Part shown: positions 1 to 9,894 of the stretch, in pieces
How the letters are laid out: each line of letters begins with the position of its first letter
Numbering within the stretch: the first letter of the stretch is position 1
Assembly (NCBI GenBank): GCA_903892415.1
Contig: CAITIQ010000230.1
Span: 49,399-113,398 of the forward strand
From: an uncultured delta proteobacterium
GTDB taxonomy: Bacteria > Myxococcota_A > Polyangia > Polyangiales > Polyangiaceae
Length of the DNA: 64,000 nucleotides
Reading direction: 5' to 3'
Program-made: the position numbers and the translations under genes
The notes under the pieces: model-generated
What the model was told of the DNA's origin: nothing
Database searches by the model: none
What the model saw: only the letters and a program-made list of their open reading frames with translations

Positions 1-888
1 CTCGAGGCGCTGATCGCCGGCGGTGCTTTCGACGCAACGCTCGCCAGCAAAGGGGTCTCTCGCGCGAGGGCGTTTGCTTCGGTCGAGCGCGTGCTCGAGC
101 GCTCGCGCAACGCCAGCCGCGACCGTGAGCGCGGGCAGACCTCGCTGTTCGGCTTGTTCGCCAAAACCGAGGTCTCGAACAAAGCGGCCTCCGAGGACTA
201 CCCGATGGTCGAGCCGTGGGACCTCAAGGAGACGCTGGTCCGCGAAAAAGAGGCGCTGGGCTTCTACGTTTCGGGCCATCCGCTCGATCGTTACGGCGTC
301 GAGCTCTCACGCTTCGAGGTGACCAAGACCTCGGCCCTGGCAACGATGGAGAATTGGGCTCGGGTGCGCGTTTGCGGCATGGTCGAGGAGTACCGCTGTC
401 GCATCTTCAAAGGCGGAGGCGGCAAGCTTGCGTTCTTCGTGCTCGAAGACCCAACCGGGCGCGTCGAGGTCAAGGTCCGCGAGAAGCAGATCAACCTGTA
501 CGAAGGCATTCTGCAGTCGAAGGAGGCCGTGCTGGTCAGCGGGAAGCTGAGCTTTCCGATGACCGAGGACGGGGAAGCGGAGTCGAGCGGTCCGCGCGAG
601 CCTACGCTGCTGCTGGACGAGGTGGTGCTGCTCGCCACCGTGCTGCGAGACCAAGCGCGCTGGGTTCACCTGCGGCTGCAAGAGTCGCGACACAGCGTGG
701 AGGCGACGCGCAAGTTGCGCGGCGTGTTGGATGCTTGCCCGGGGGCGTGCCCCGTGCAGATCACCGTGGAACTGGAGGGCGGCTCCGAGGTGAGTTTGAG
801 CGTTCCGGGGCTCAAGGTCGAACCAGGCGAGGGGCTGTTCTCCGGCGTCGAGAAGCTGTTGGGATCGCGCGTGCTCGAGCTGCGTTAG
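1..888 (+). CDS. dnaE: DNA polymerase III alpha subunit, C-terminal part (5' end lies outside the window)
   Basis: Open from base 1 (LEALIAGGAFD...), then OB-fold region VRVCGMVEEYRCR...LEDPTGRVEVKV; typical DnaE C-terminus. Confidence 0.9.
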   Translation, partial: LEALIAGGAFDATLASKGVSRARAFASVERVLERSRNASRDRERGQTSLFGLFAKTEVSNKAASEDYPMVEPWDLKETLVREKEALGFYVSGHPLDRYGVELSRFEVTKTSALATMENWARVRVCGMVEEYRCRIFKGGGGKLAFFVLEDPTGRVEVKVREKQINLYEGILQSKEAVLVSGKLSFPMTEDGEAESSGPREPTLLLDEVVLLATVLRDQARWVHLRLQESRHSVEATRKLRGVLDACPGACPVQITVELEGGSEVSLSVPGLKVEPGEGLFSGVEKLLGSRVLELR

Positions 889-1772
889 CGCAGCGGGGAT
901 TGGCGCAAGGCCTCGGCGAGCGCCGCTAGCTCGTCTGCTCGCACGTGGTCGCTGCGATACACCAAGCGAAAGTAATCCGACGAAAGCCGCGCTTTGGGCA
1001 GCGGTTCCACCAGCGTCCCGCGCGCGAGGTCCCGCTCGATGAAGTAGCGTGGGAGCACTGCGACGCCGCGCCCGCGCAGCACCTCGCGGGCGACCGCCGC
1101 GATCGTCCCCAGGCGAACGACCTCAGCGAAGGTCCACTGTTCTCCAGGGGCTCGGCCATCGAGGAAGTAGCGAAAGAGTGGGCGGTCGGGGTGCAAGTCG
1201 AGCAGCCGCCAGGCGCCAGCATCGTTGGCGGAGCGAAGGCCCTGCTTCGCCAGCACGGCCGGTGCTGCAACCAGCGCGTACTTCTCTTCATGCAGCACCG
1301 CGAACTCGACGCCTTGGCGCGAGAACCGGGCGCTGCTGATCAGCGCGTCTACCTCGCCGCGGTCGAGGGCGGCCAGGAGTGCTTCGGTATCGCCGAAGTA
1401 AAGATGCAAGCGGCGATCGGGCCGAGCCTTTTCGAGCGGGCCAAGCTGCGGCAAGAGCCAGGAGAGGCCAAGCTCGAAGCGGGTCCCGAGCACCAAGTCA
1501 AAAGGCTGTGGAGTCGTGGTGAACGCCGCTTTGCAGCGCAGCGCCGCGGCGAGCGTCTCCTTGGCGTGAGGCAACACGCGCTCGCCGGCCAGACTCAAGC
1601 GCGACGAGCGAGTGGTACGAACGAACAGCCGCTCCCCAACGTCATCCTCGAGTTTGCGGATGCGATCGGAGAAGGCCGCGGGAGAGAGCCCGACCTCGGC
1701 CGCCGCGCGGCGGAAGTTCTTGTGATGGGCGCACGCCACGAAACAGCGCAAACTCTCGAGATCAGGAAGCAC
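885..1772 (-). CDS. LysR-family transcriptional regulator
   Basis: N-terminal HTH MLPDLESLRCFVACAHHKNFRRAAAEVGLSPAAFSDRIRKLEDDVGERLFVRTTR; LysR substrate-binding C-terminus. Confidence 0.93.
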   Translation of the reverse strand: MLPDLESLRCFVACAHHKNFRRAAAEVGLSPAAFSDRIRKLEDDVGERLFVRTTRSSRLSLAGERVLPHAKETLAAALRCKAAFTTTPQPFDLVLGTRFELGLSWLLPQLGPLEKARPDRRLHLYFGDTEALLAALDRGEVDALISSARFSRQGVEFAVLHEEKYALVAAPAVLAKQGLRSANDAGAWRLLDLHPDRPLFRYFLDGRAPGEQWTFAEVVRLGTIAAVAREVLRGRGVAVLPRYFIERDLARGTLVEPLPKARLSSDYFRLVYRSDHVRADELAALAEALRQSPLR

Positions 1773-2796
1773 CTGCGACCTCGTCGAAGCTCGCGGCTGC
1801 GCTGCGCGCCTGCTCTTGGTCCTCCTGGAACTTCACGAGGACGCCCAGCGTTTCGACCACGGTGGCTTCGTCGAGACGGCTGCGGCCGAGCACGAGCAGC
1901 GCGCGCGCCCAATCGATGGTCTCCCCGACGCTGGGCGCTTTGCGTAGCGCCAGCGCGCGCAAACGGCGGGTAAACTCGACGATCGACGTCGCTAGTTGCT
2001 GGTCGATATCAGGGAGCCGGCTACGCAGGATGGCGAGCTCACGTTCAGGGCTCGGATAGTCCACATAGGCGAACAGGCATCGTCTGCGCAGCGCCTCGGT
2101 CATGTCCCGCGTGCCGTTCGTCGTTAGCAAGACGAACGGCCGCTGTTTCGGCGTGACGGGGCCCAGTTCAGGGATGGTGATGGTGAAATCAGCGAGCAAC
2201 TCGAGGAGAAACGCCTCGAACTCGGGATCGGCGCGGTCCACCTCGTCGATCAAGAGGACGCAAGGGGTCTCCGACTCGAGCGCCTGGAGCAGCGGCCTTG
2301 CGACCAAGAACCTGCGGTCGAAGAAGCTCGCTCCAGCGCTGCTGACCCGATCGATCGCCTCCGAAAGCGAGGCCGCACCCGCTGTTTCGACCGAGATCCG
2401 CTCGCGCACCAGCTGCGTGGTGAGCATCTGCTTAGCGTAGTCCCAGTCGTAGAGGGCCTTGCTCTCGTCCAGCCCTTCGTAACAAGAAAGTCGGATAAAG
2501 CTGCGATCCGTGGCTCGAGCGACAGCGCGAGCGAGCTCGGTTTTACCGACCCCGGCCGGGCCTTCCACCAGCAGCGGGCGCTCGAGACGCAGCCCAAGCC
2601 AAACCGCCATGGCGGTTTCGGAGTCGATGATGTAGCCGTATTCCGCCAAGGTCTGGGCCAAAACCGCGGCGGATGCTGGTCCGGAGGCAAAAAGCTCAGT
2701 CACTGGCGGCAGAAGGTAGCCCACGCCAAGCGCGGAAGTTAGGGAACTTTGTTGATTCGGCGAAGCACTCAAGGCGAACTTCGCGATGGACTTCAC
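1762..2796 (-). CDS. MoxR-family AAA+ ATPase
   Basis: Walker A VEGPAGVGKTELARAVA, Walker B CVLLIDEVDRAD, LLTTNGTRDMTEALRRRC; 11 bp overlap with the downstream LysR gene. Confidence 0.88.
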   Translation of the reverse strand: MKSIAKFALSASPNQQSSLTSALGVGYLLPPVTELFASGPASAAVLAQTLAEYGYIIDSETAMAVWLGLRLERPLLVEGPAGVGKTELARAVARATDRSFIRLSCYEGLDESKALYDWDYAKQMLTTQLVRERISVETAGAASLSEAIDRVSSAGASFFDRRFLVARPLLQALESETPCVLLIDEVDRADPEFEAFLLELLADFTITIPELGPVTPKQRPFVLLTTNGTRDMTEALRRRCLFAYVDYPSPERELAILRSRLPDIDQQLATSIVEFTRRLRALALRKAPSVGETIDWARALLVLGRSRLDEATVVETLGVLVKFQEDQEQARSAAASFDEVAGAS

Positions 2797-2829
2797 CAGA
2801 CGGCCCGTTAGAAACTATGAAAGGTTTGG

Positions 2830-4104
2830 ATGTCTGAAGAGCGAACGGACCTGGTGCGGGTAGACCCCACGGGAACTGCACATCCCGTCGGCCGCGTCGC
2901 GAGTCAGATGATGCGGCTCCGACAGGGCACGTTCCGCGTTATGCCCGGGCCCACCCATTTGCTGTTCATGCGGCACGTGGGGGAGGACGGTAAGCGCGAC
3001 GAGCTGGACGGCGCGGTCTGTCGCTTGGCCGGTGAGGTGACTTCGCCGGGCGCGATTTGTGACGTGGTGTCGCTGATCGGTCAGGCCGCCTGGCGCGGCG
3101 AGCTGATCGTGATGAGCGGCGGTTCGCAGCGCTCGGTCTTCTTCGACAACGGCCAGGTTATTTCGGCTTTTTCGAACGTGGAGGGGGAGCGGTTGGGCGA
3201 GGTGCTCTATCGCTATGGCGCGCTCACCCGCGAGCAGGTGGAGGTCGCGGCCAAGTCGGTCAACGCTGAGGTGCGCTTCGGTGAAGCGGCGGTCAAGCAG
3301 GGGTTTGTCTCGCGTGAGCGGCTCTTTCAGCTGATCGGCAGCCAGACGGAGGAGGTCGTGTATGCGGTGCTCCTCGTGTCCGACGGCATGTTCTACTTCC
3401 TCGACAACTTCGATGAGCATCGGCTGGCGGCACACCTGAACCTGAGCGTGAATTCGCTGCTGATGGAGGGCGTGCGTCGGATGGACGAGACGCGCTACTT
3501 CCGCGAGCGAATCCCGAGCGAATTGCACGTCCCGGCGCGGGTACCTGGACGGTCCACGCCGCCCGAGGAGAGCTCTGAAGCGTTGGCGCCGGTCTTCGGC
3601 GCGATCGACGGGCAGCGCAGCGTCGCCGAAATTTGCCGGGTGGTCGGCAAGGGCGAGTTCGAGGTGACCCACGCCTTGTTCCAGCTGTTGCAAGCCGGTG
3701 TGGTCACAGTGCATCCACCTCGGCTCACCGGGCCGCTGGCGATCGTGGCTCGTTTCAACGAGGCCATGCAACACCTGCTTCAGTCGGTGGATCAGTTGGG
3801 GAAAGGCGCTGAGCTTCGTGACCAACTCTCGAGTTTTGCTACCGGCGCCGGCATCTATGACGCGCTGTTCATGGGCGGCGCAGGCCCTGCAAAAGACGGC
3901 ACGCTGATCGGCGACAAGATCGTCGACAACATCGCGATGTTGGCTGGGCCGGGCGAGGCCGGCGCGCAAATGCTGTCCCAATGGCTCTACGACTACGCCT
4001 CGTTCGCCGTGTTCATCGCCGAGCCGATGTTGCGTTCGACCGAAAAGCAGGGAACCACGGCGCGCAAGGTCGGCGAGCTGATCGCCCCACTCGCGCCAAA
4101 GTAG
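2830..4104 (+). CDS. DUF4388 (PatA N-terminal-like) domain protein
   Basis: WRGELIVMSGGSQRSVFFDNGQVISAFSNVEGERLGEVLYRYGALTREQ pattern typical of DUF4388 proteins in delta-proteobacteria. Confidence 0.75.
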   Translation: MSEERTDLVRVDPTGTAHPVGRVASQMMRLRQGTFRVMPGPTHLLFMRHVGEDGKRDELDGAVCRLAGEVTSPGAICDVVSLIGQAAWRGELIVMSGGSQRSVFFDNGQVISAFSNVEGERLGEVLYRYGALTREQVEVAAKSVNAEVRFGEAAVKQGFVSRERLFQLIGSQTEEVVYAVLLVSDGMFYFLDNFDEHRLAAHLNLSVNSLLMEGVRRMDETRYFRERIPSELHVPARVPGRSTPPEESSEALAPVFGAIDGQRSVAEICRVVGKGEFEVTHALFQLLQAGVVTVHPPRLTGPLAIVARFNEAMQHLLQSVDQLGKGAELRDQLSSFATGAGIYDALFMGGAGPAKDGTLIGDKIVDNIAMLAGPGEAGAQMLSQWLYDYASFAVFIAEPMLRSTEKQGTTARKVGELIAPLAPK

Positions 4105-4198
4105 CGAATCAGGGCGCGATGCCGATCAACCGAGGGTTGATCCAGCTGATAGAAGTCACTTTGACGCGGCAGGAGCAAGGGACTAAACGGTCGCCCCG

Positions 4199-5173
4199 AT
4201 GGTTGATCGCCGCAGCGCCGTGTTGCTCCTCGCACTGACCGTGCAAGCCGTAGGCTGCGACATCACTACCTCCGGTGGTCCGCCGAAGCAGCTGACCTAC
4301 ACCGAGGACGCCCGCAAAGCCTACGCCGAGGCGATGCTCTCCTTCCAAGCGAAGGACTGGGAGTCGGCCAAGCCGCTTTTCGCCGACGTGAAGAAGCGTT
4401 TTCCGCAGACGCGGGAGGCGCGCATGGCCGAGCTGCGGCTAGCCGATATCGACTTCGCCACCGAGCGCTACACCGACGCGATCAGCGCCTACCGAACCTT
4501 CGTCACCACCTACCGCACGGATCGCGACGTTGAGTACGCTCGCTACAAGCTTGCGAAGGCGCTCTACTTCGACATCAGCGACACCTTCCTGCAACCGCCG
4601 GCAGAAGAGCGAGATCAGGCCACCACGGCCGACGCCAATCGCGAGTTGAAAGCCTTTTTGAAGGCCTTTCCGAAGAGCCGTTATCGCAAAGACGTCGACT
4701 ATATGTTGGAGGTGGTGACCGGCCGTTTGGTGCGTCATGAACTCTACCTCGCGCGTTACTACCGCAAGCGTGCGAACTACGACGCGACGCTTGCCCGCAT
4801 CGATTACGCGCTCAAGAGCTACCCGAACTCTGGGCTCGATCCGGAGGCGATGGTGCTCAAAGGCGAGACGCTGATGATGATGAACCGCAAACAGGAGGCG
4901 CGCATCGTGTTCGATGCGGTCGTCGCTGATTGGGGCGGTCCCTTCGCCAATGACGCTAAGGCTTTTCTGCAGGAGTTGGGAGCTCCTAGCCAGCCCGCAG
5001 CGCAGATCCGACGACCCGCGGATCCTGGCCCTAAGCCGGCGCCCACTGATCCCAAGGCACCAGCCGATCCCAAGGCGCCGGCCGATCCCAAGGCGCCGGC
5101 CGACCCCAAGGCACCAGCCGATCCCAAGGCGCCGGCCGATCCCAAGGCGCCGGCCACGCCGACTGGGCTTTAG
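4199..5173 (+). CDS. BamD/YfiO-like outer-membrane assembly lipoprotein with C-terminal DPKAPA repeats
   Basis: Lipobox-like AVGC; TPR pattern AMLSFQAKDWESAKPLFADVKKRFPQTREARMAELRLADIDF; repetitive C-tail. Confidence 0.8.
   Translation: MVDRRSAVLLLALTVQAVGCDITTSGGPPKQLTYTEDARKAYAEAMLSFQAKDWESAKPLFADVKKRFPQTREARMAELRLADIDFATERYTDAISAYRTFVTTYRTDRDVEYARYKLAKALYFDISDTFLQPPAEERDQATTADANRELKAFLKAFPKSRYRKDVDYMLEVVTGRLVRHELYLARYYRKRANYDATLARIDYALKSYPNSGLDPEAMVLKGETLMMMNRKQEARIVFDAVVADWGGPFANDAKAFLQELGAPSQPAAQIRRPADPGPKPAPTDPKAPADPKAPADPKAPADPKAPADPKAPADPKAPATPTGL
5048..5155 (+). repeat. Six tandem 18-bp units (GATCCCAAGGCRCCRGCC) encoding DPKAPA
   Basis: Direct reading; units are ordered A-B-B-A-B-B. 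Confidence 0.97.
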
Positions 5174-5174
5174 C

Positions 5175-5483
5175 GTGCTCGAGGGGCAGCCTTCCGCCGG
5201 TGTTCGGCTCGAGCTCGTGTTGGTCGAGCAGCGCGCAGATGAGGCCGTTTATCAAGGCCATGCGCACCTGCCGACGAGCTCGCTCGGGCTTTCGGTCGTG
5301 TCCAACCTCAAAGGTGCCACGGCCAGCTTCAGCGACGGTGCGGGCGCGAGCGAGGTGGTTCAAGCGGCGATCGTTCGCTTGGCAACGACGTTGGTGAGAG
5401 CTGCAACCAAGCGCGAGCTCGAGAGTGGTGAGCCGCCGCCAAAACGAATCGTGCGTTGGCGCCCCCTCGACGTTGGCGGTTGA
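5175..5483 (+). CDS. Small hypothetical protein (GTG start)
   Basis: Open frame VLEGQPSAGVRLELVLVEQRADEAVYQGHAHL... between bamD-like and M50 genes; overlaps the start of the next gene. Confidence 0.55.
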   Translation: MLEGQPSAGVRLELVLVEQRADEAVYQGHAHLPTSSLGLSVVSNLKGATASFSDGAGASEVVQAAIVRLATTLVRAATKRELESGEPPPKRIVRWRPLDVGG

Positions 5484-5514
5484 CCGATCGCGATCGGCAA
5501 CCCAGGATTCGCTT

Positions 5515-6183
5515 GTGGGTTCTTCTTGGAAACTCGGTTCGCTGTTCGGTGTGCCTATTCGCATGCACTGGACGGCGATCGTTGGTGCGCTGTTCTTCAG
5601 CGGCTTTCGCATCGCGCCAGGAGCGTGGCTGGGCTTTCTGATCGTCATTCTCGTGCATGAACTGGGTCACGCCCTGGTAGTGAAGGCCACCAAACAGCGC
5701 GTGCTCGGCGTCGAGGTTCACGGTTACGGCGGGCACTGTGAATGGTCGGGCAACCCTACGCCGCTCGGGCGTGCCTCCATCGCTTGGGGTGGCGTGTGGG
5801 CGCAAATGGGCTTGTTCGTGCTCGCCCTTCCGCTCGCTGTGATGTTCTCGGGAGGCGGCAGCTCTCACCTTGACGATCTTTTGCGTGCCCTCACGGTCAA
5901 CAACCTGTTCCTTGCCGGAATCAATCTGATCCCGGTACGGCCGCTTGACGGCGCTGAAGCGTGGAAGCTGTTTCCACTGTTGCGGGCTCGTTGGAATGCG
6001 TCTCGTCGCAGCGCACCGCGGCGCCCAGTGATTGAGGTGAAGGGGCCCGTTGGGGCACCCAAAGCAACCGCGCCCAAGGTGGTGAACCCGCCCGCGCAAG
6101 GTGGCGACCTCTCGCCCGAGCTGCGGGCGCTCTTCGCTAAAGTCGCAGCTGACGCGCGGGACGCTCGCCACAAACGCAACTGA
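5515..6183 (+). CDS. Site-2 protease family (M50) membrane metalloprotease; start uncertain (ORF opens at 5425)
   Basis: HELGH zinc motif (VILVHELGHALVV), multiple hydrophobic segments, NLIPVRPLDGAE motif. Confidence 0.88.
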   Translation: MGSSWKLGSLFGVPIRMHWTAIVGALFFSGFRIAPGAWLGFLIVILVHELGHALVVKATKQRVLGVEVHGYGGHCEWSGNPTPLGRASIAWGGVWAQMGLFVLALPLAVMFSGGGSSHLDDLLRALTVNNLFLAGINLIPVRPLDGAEAWKLFPLLRARWNASRRSAPRRPVIEVKGPVGAPKATAPKVVNPPAQGGDLSPELRALFAKVAADARDARHKRN

Positions 6184-6208
6184 GCGCTGCGAGCCAACCC
6201 CGCAGCGC
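6184..6208. terminator. Possible bidirectional stem-loop between convergent genes
   Basis: GCGCTGC gagccaacccc GCAGCGC inverted repeat between the stops of the M50 gene (+) and the 6228-8039 gene (-); no U-tract. Confidence 0.4.
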
Positions 6209-6227
6209 CCAGACCGAGCTACGTCGC

Positions 6228-8039
6228 TTACGACGACTTTTTGGTGCTAGCGGGGCGCGAAGTCCCAGCGACGAGCCACTGCGCCTCTACGCCGCGCGTA
6301 GCGGGCTTGAGCGTCGCCTTGCCCTTCGCCAACGTGAGGGCGATGCCGTCCCCCCACTTCGAAAGCGGCGGCAAGGCGAGCGTCTTTTGGCCTTTGATCG
6401 CCTTCATTCCGGCGTCGTCCACCAAGAAGCAGGCGATGCCTTCCGAGGCAAGCGTGGTAACGACCTGCCGGGGTAGCGTGACCGCAACGAGGCCGCGGAC
6501 GTGTTCACGAACGAGGTGAGTATCTCCAGCGCGACGAACGGCATCCAAGCTGTCGAGCACCCAGATGAAGCCCTCCGTCTTCTCGGTGCGAGTGGCCGGG
6601 ATGGCGGCTGACTCGAGCACCTCGAGGTTGAGCGCCTCTTTGTAACCATCCGCGGGGGTAGCGCCTGAAGGCTTCTTGGTTCCCTGCGACTCCGTGCCTT
6701 TCTTGTCGCGCAAGACGAGCACGTCGTCTGTCGGCAGGGCGCGAGGCACTGTCACGCGCACCGGGCGCTTGAAGCTGCGCGGGTCCCCGACGGTTCCTGT
6801 TGCCACGGCGTAGGCGAGCGTTTCCGCCGAGCCAACCACGAAGCGAGGCCTTCCGGGCTCCGGATCCGCGGTGCGCAGAGAAACGGTGCCTTTGGGCGGC
6901 GGGTACACCTCGGACGAGATAACCCGTAGATCCGGCTCGACGATGCGGGCGCCGGTCGCCACGAGATCCACGAGCGCGCCCGATTGAGCGAGCACCTCGA
7001 GTACTTGCCTCGAAGGCGGTGAAACCAACAGATCGAGCCGCGAAGGAACCCGCTTCGACTTGAGCAGCATGGCTGCCGCGAGCATGTCCCGCAAGGTCGC
7101 GCCGCTGTCCCCGCCGAGCACCACTTGCCCGACCGGTTTGCCTTGCAGATCACGCACCGGACGAACCACGCCATCCTCATCCATGATCAGCGGATCCACA
7201 GTGCCGAGATCCAGGCTGATAACCTCCTCGCAGGGGGCTCCCGGATCCGGAACGATGGCGCGATGCGCTTTGCTGCGACGCTGGTCACGAAGGAAGACCT
7301 CGGTCTTTTCGTCGCTCACGAAGATGGCCGCAGCAGCGCCAACTTGCGGCGCAATGCCTGCGAGCACGGCGCGCTCTGGAACGGAGAGCAAGCGCGCGCT
7401 CGGCCCAGCGAACTCGAGCACGACCGGCGCTTGATGCTCCGCCTCGATCCGGCGCACCACCTCATCAAGGCCGCGTCGCAACAGCTCGAGCGCGACGTCG
7501 CGGGCGCAGATGAAGGGCCGAGCCCGGCCGCCGAGATGAATCTGCACGCTGCGCGGTGGCCGCAACCAAACGCTGCCGGTTGCGAGGGCTTGCCCGAGCA
7601 TCGCGGGCGACACCACGAGCGCCAACATGCCGACGCCACCAACCGTGGCGAGCCTAGGGTCATCCGTCAAACACAGCCGAGCCGGCGCTGCGAAGCGCTC
7701 GAGGTGCACCGGGCCTGGAAAGCCGATGCCGGGCCGAGCAATCTGGATGTTGAACCCCGGCAGCTCGGCCGGTGTGCTGCGCGGTCCGCGATCCTCGGCG
7801 TCTTGTAGCGAGGCAGCGTCCGTCACGCACGTCCCGTCGTAGGCAATGGCGACCTCGATCGAGGTCTTCTTCATGCCCAGGGCCAGCGCCTCTCCAAGCG
7901 CGCGCCCCGCGGAACGCGAGAGCACCACCTGGTCCACTTTCACTTGCACCAAATCCCCTCGCAGCTGCGGATCAGCAGCCCGGCCGGCGAGGATCTTCTG
8001 AGGCATCGTGCGGGGAGGGTCCCCAGCTCGTGCACGCAT
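6228..8039 (-). CDS. Aconitase-fold (aconitase/IPM isomerase-like) protein apparently lacking the Fe-S cysteine ligands
   Basis: KILAGRAADPQLRGDLVQVKVDQVV, GIGFPGPVHLERF...LTDDPRLATVGGVGMLALVVS, SLDLGTVDPLI, VVLGGDSGATLRDMLAAAMLLKSKRVPSRLDLLVSPPSRQVL, swivel-like REHVRGLVAVTLPRQV. Confidence 0.65.
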   Translation of the reverse strand: MRARAGDPPRTMPQKILAGRAADPQLRGDLVQVKVDQVVLSRSAGRALGEALALGMKKTSIEVAIAYDGTCVTDAASLQDAEDRGPRSTPAELPGFNIQIARPGIGFPGPVHLERFAAPARLCLTDDPRLATVGGVGMLALVVSPAMLGQALATGSVWLRPPRSVQIHLGGRARPFICARDVALELLRRGLDEVVRRIEAEHQAPVVLEFAGPSARLLSVPERAVLAGIAPQVGAAAAIFVSDEKTEVFLRDQRRSKAHRAIVPDPGAPCEEVISLDLGTVDPLIMDEDGVVRPVRDLQGKPVGQVVLGGDSGATLRDMLAAAMLLKSKRVPSRLDLLVSPPSRQVLEVLAQSGALVDLVATGARIVEPDLRVISSEVYPPPKGTVSLRTADPEPGRPRFVVGSAETLAYAVATGTVGDPRSFKRPVRVTVPRALPTDDVLVLRDKKGTESQGTKKPSGATPADGYKEALNLEVLESAAIPATRTEKTEGFIWVLDSLDAVRRAGDTHLVREHVRGLVAVTLPRQVVTTLASEGIACFLVDDAGMKAIKGQKTLALPPLSKWGDGIALTLAKGKATLKPATRGVEAQWLVAGTSRPASTKKSS

Positions 8040-8300
8040 GGGCGTCGTTTTCCTTTGTTCCGATGGTCAGAAGCGAGGTGCTTTGACCCGAGATTCCCTC
8101 GACGTCCTCCGAAGCGGTGGGCGCGAGAGGCTCAGCCGCGCCAGAGTGGCTCTCGGGAGATTACTCCTTGGAGGCTCGGGCGATCAGTCCCTCGGTCAAC
8201 TGAGCGAGTGCACGTTACCCGCTCGAAACGGATAGGGTCAAGGCGCAACTAGAGGCCGGGCGCACGTGCCGTATCCACCGAATTCCGCCGGGACGCAAGA

Positions 8301-8322
8301 CGTAAACCTGCGAGGATTTACG
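8301..8322. promoter_or_regulatory. Short stem-loop in the leader region of the Roadblock gene
   Basis: CGTAAACCT gcg AGG(a)TTTACG, 9-bp stem with one bulge, about 55 nt upstream of the ATG at 8378. Confidence 0.35.
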
Positions 8323-8377
8323 CGCGATCAACCCTGTTCTTTACCTGCGCACCCTTTCGCCGATAGAGTTTGAAGCC

Positions 8378-8743
8378 ATGTTCCAAACCCTGCTGAAGGA
8401 AGTCGTCGACAACGTTGATGGTGGTCTCGCAACGACCGTCATGGACTTTGAAGGCATCGCGGTGGACACCTACGCCAAGCCGAACGCGCCTGTCGACTTC
8501 GACATCAACACCATCGGCGCCGAGTTCAGCGTGGTGCTCAAGGCGATTCAACGAGCTTCGCAAATGCTCGAATCCGGTGAGCCGGCTGAAGTGACGATTC
8601 AGGCAGAGAAGGTGATCACGTTGATCCGCGTGGTCTCGGACATCTACTTCGTCGCCATCACCATGACCCCGGGCGGCAACCTCGGTAAGGCGCGCTACAT
8701 GTTGCGCACGCGCGTGCCTGCGTTGCTCAAAGAGCTTTCGTGA
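8378..8743 (+). CDS. Roadblock/LC7 domain protein
   Basis: 121 aa; LLKEVVDNVDGGLATTVMDFEGIAVDTY...FVAITMTPGGNLGKARYMLR. Confidence 0.85.
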   Translation: MFQTLLKEVVDNVDGGLATTVMDFEGIAVDTYAKPNAPVDFDINTIGAEFSVVLKAIQRASQMLESGEPAEVTIQAEKVITLIRVVSDIYFVAITMTPGGNLGKARYMLRTRVPALLKELS

Positions 8744-8747
8744 GCGG

Positions 8748-9245
8748 TTGGTCGTGAGTTCCAGCAAGGGCACGCGCTTTCGCGTGCTCGTGCTCTCGGG
8801 GCCCAACCTGGCTGAACTCGGGCGGCGAGAGCCAGAGGTCTACGGGACCGAGAGCTATCAGACGATCATGACGGAGCTCGTGGCGGTGGCGCGAGAGACC
8901 TGCGCTGTCGAGTGCGTCGCCAGACAAAGCAACCACGAGGGCCAGTTGATCGATTGGATCGCGAGCGCCGCCGAAGACGGTTTCGCCGGCATCGTGATCA
9001 ATCCGGGGGCGCTGACACATACGTCGATCGCCTTGCTTGACGCTGTGCGTGGTTGCGCGCTGCCTTGCATCGAGGTGCACCTGTCGAACCCGGAGGCACG
9101 GGAGGCCTTTCGTCGCCGCTCGTACGTTGGGCGCGCTTGTCTAGGAAAAGTCGCTGGTTTCGGAAAAGAGTCGTATCTGCTCGGTGTGCGCGGGCTCCTG
9201 GCCCATCTCGAGCGAACAACGACGACGAAAGCTCGTCACGCGTAG
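8748..9245 (+). CDS. aroQ: Type II 3-dehydroquinate dehydratase
   Basis: VLVLSGPNLAELGRREPEVYG, RQSNHEGQLIDWI, IVINPGALTHTSIALLDA, EVHLSNPEAREAFR. Confidence 0.95.
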   Translation: MVVSSSKGTRFRVLVLSGPNLAELGRREPEVYGTESYQTIMTELVAVARETCAVECVARQSNHEGQLIDWIASAAEDGFAGIVINPGALTHTSIALLDAVRGCALPCIEVHLSNPEAREAFRRRSYVGRACLGKVAGFGKESYLLGVRGLLAHLERTTTTKARHA

Positions 9246-9400
9246 CGTCAATGCGTCAAAGCGTGGCACAGTGCGTCTCGCATTCGTGGTCCAGCGCTTC
9301 GGTAATTGAGCCTGGCGTTCCGATTTGCTAGCAGGGTGGGAACGGGTGTTCTCTACCGTGAGGTCGGGTCCACACGAAAACTTCCGGAGGATTCCCCAGC

Positions 9401-9880
<480 letters not shown>

Positions 9881-9894
9881 GGTCGAACGCCACC

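Noticed and set aside
2815-3981. 388-aa minus-strand ORF
   Set aside because: Antisense to the DUF4388-like gene; His/Arg-rich shadow ORF
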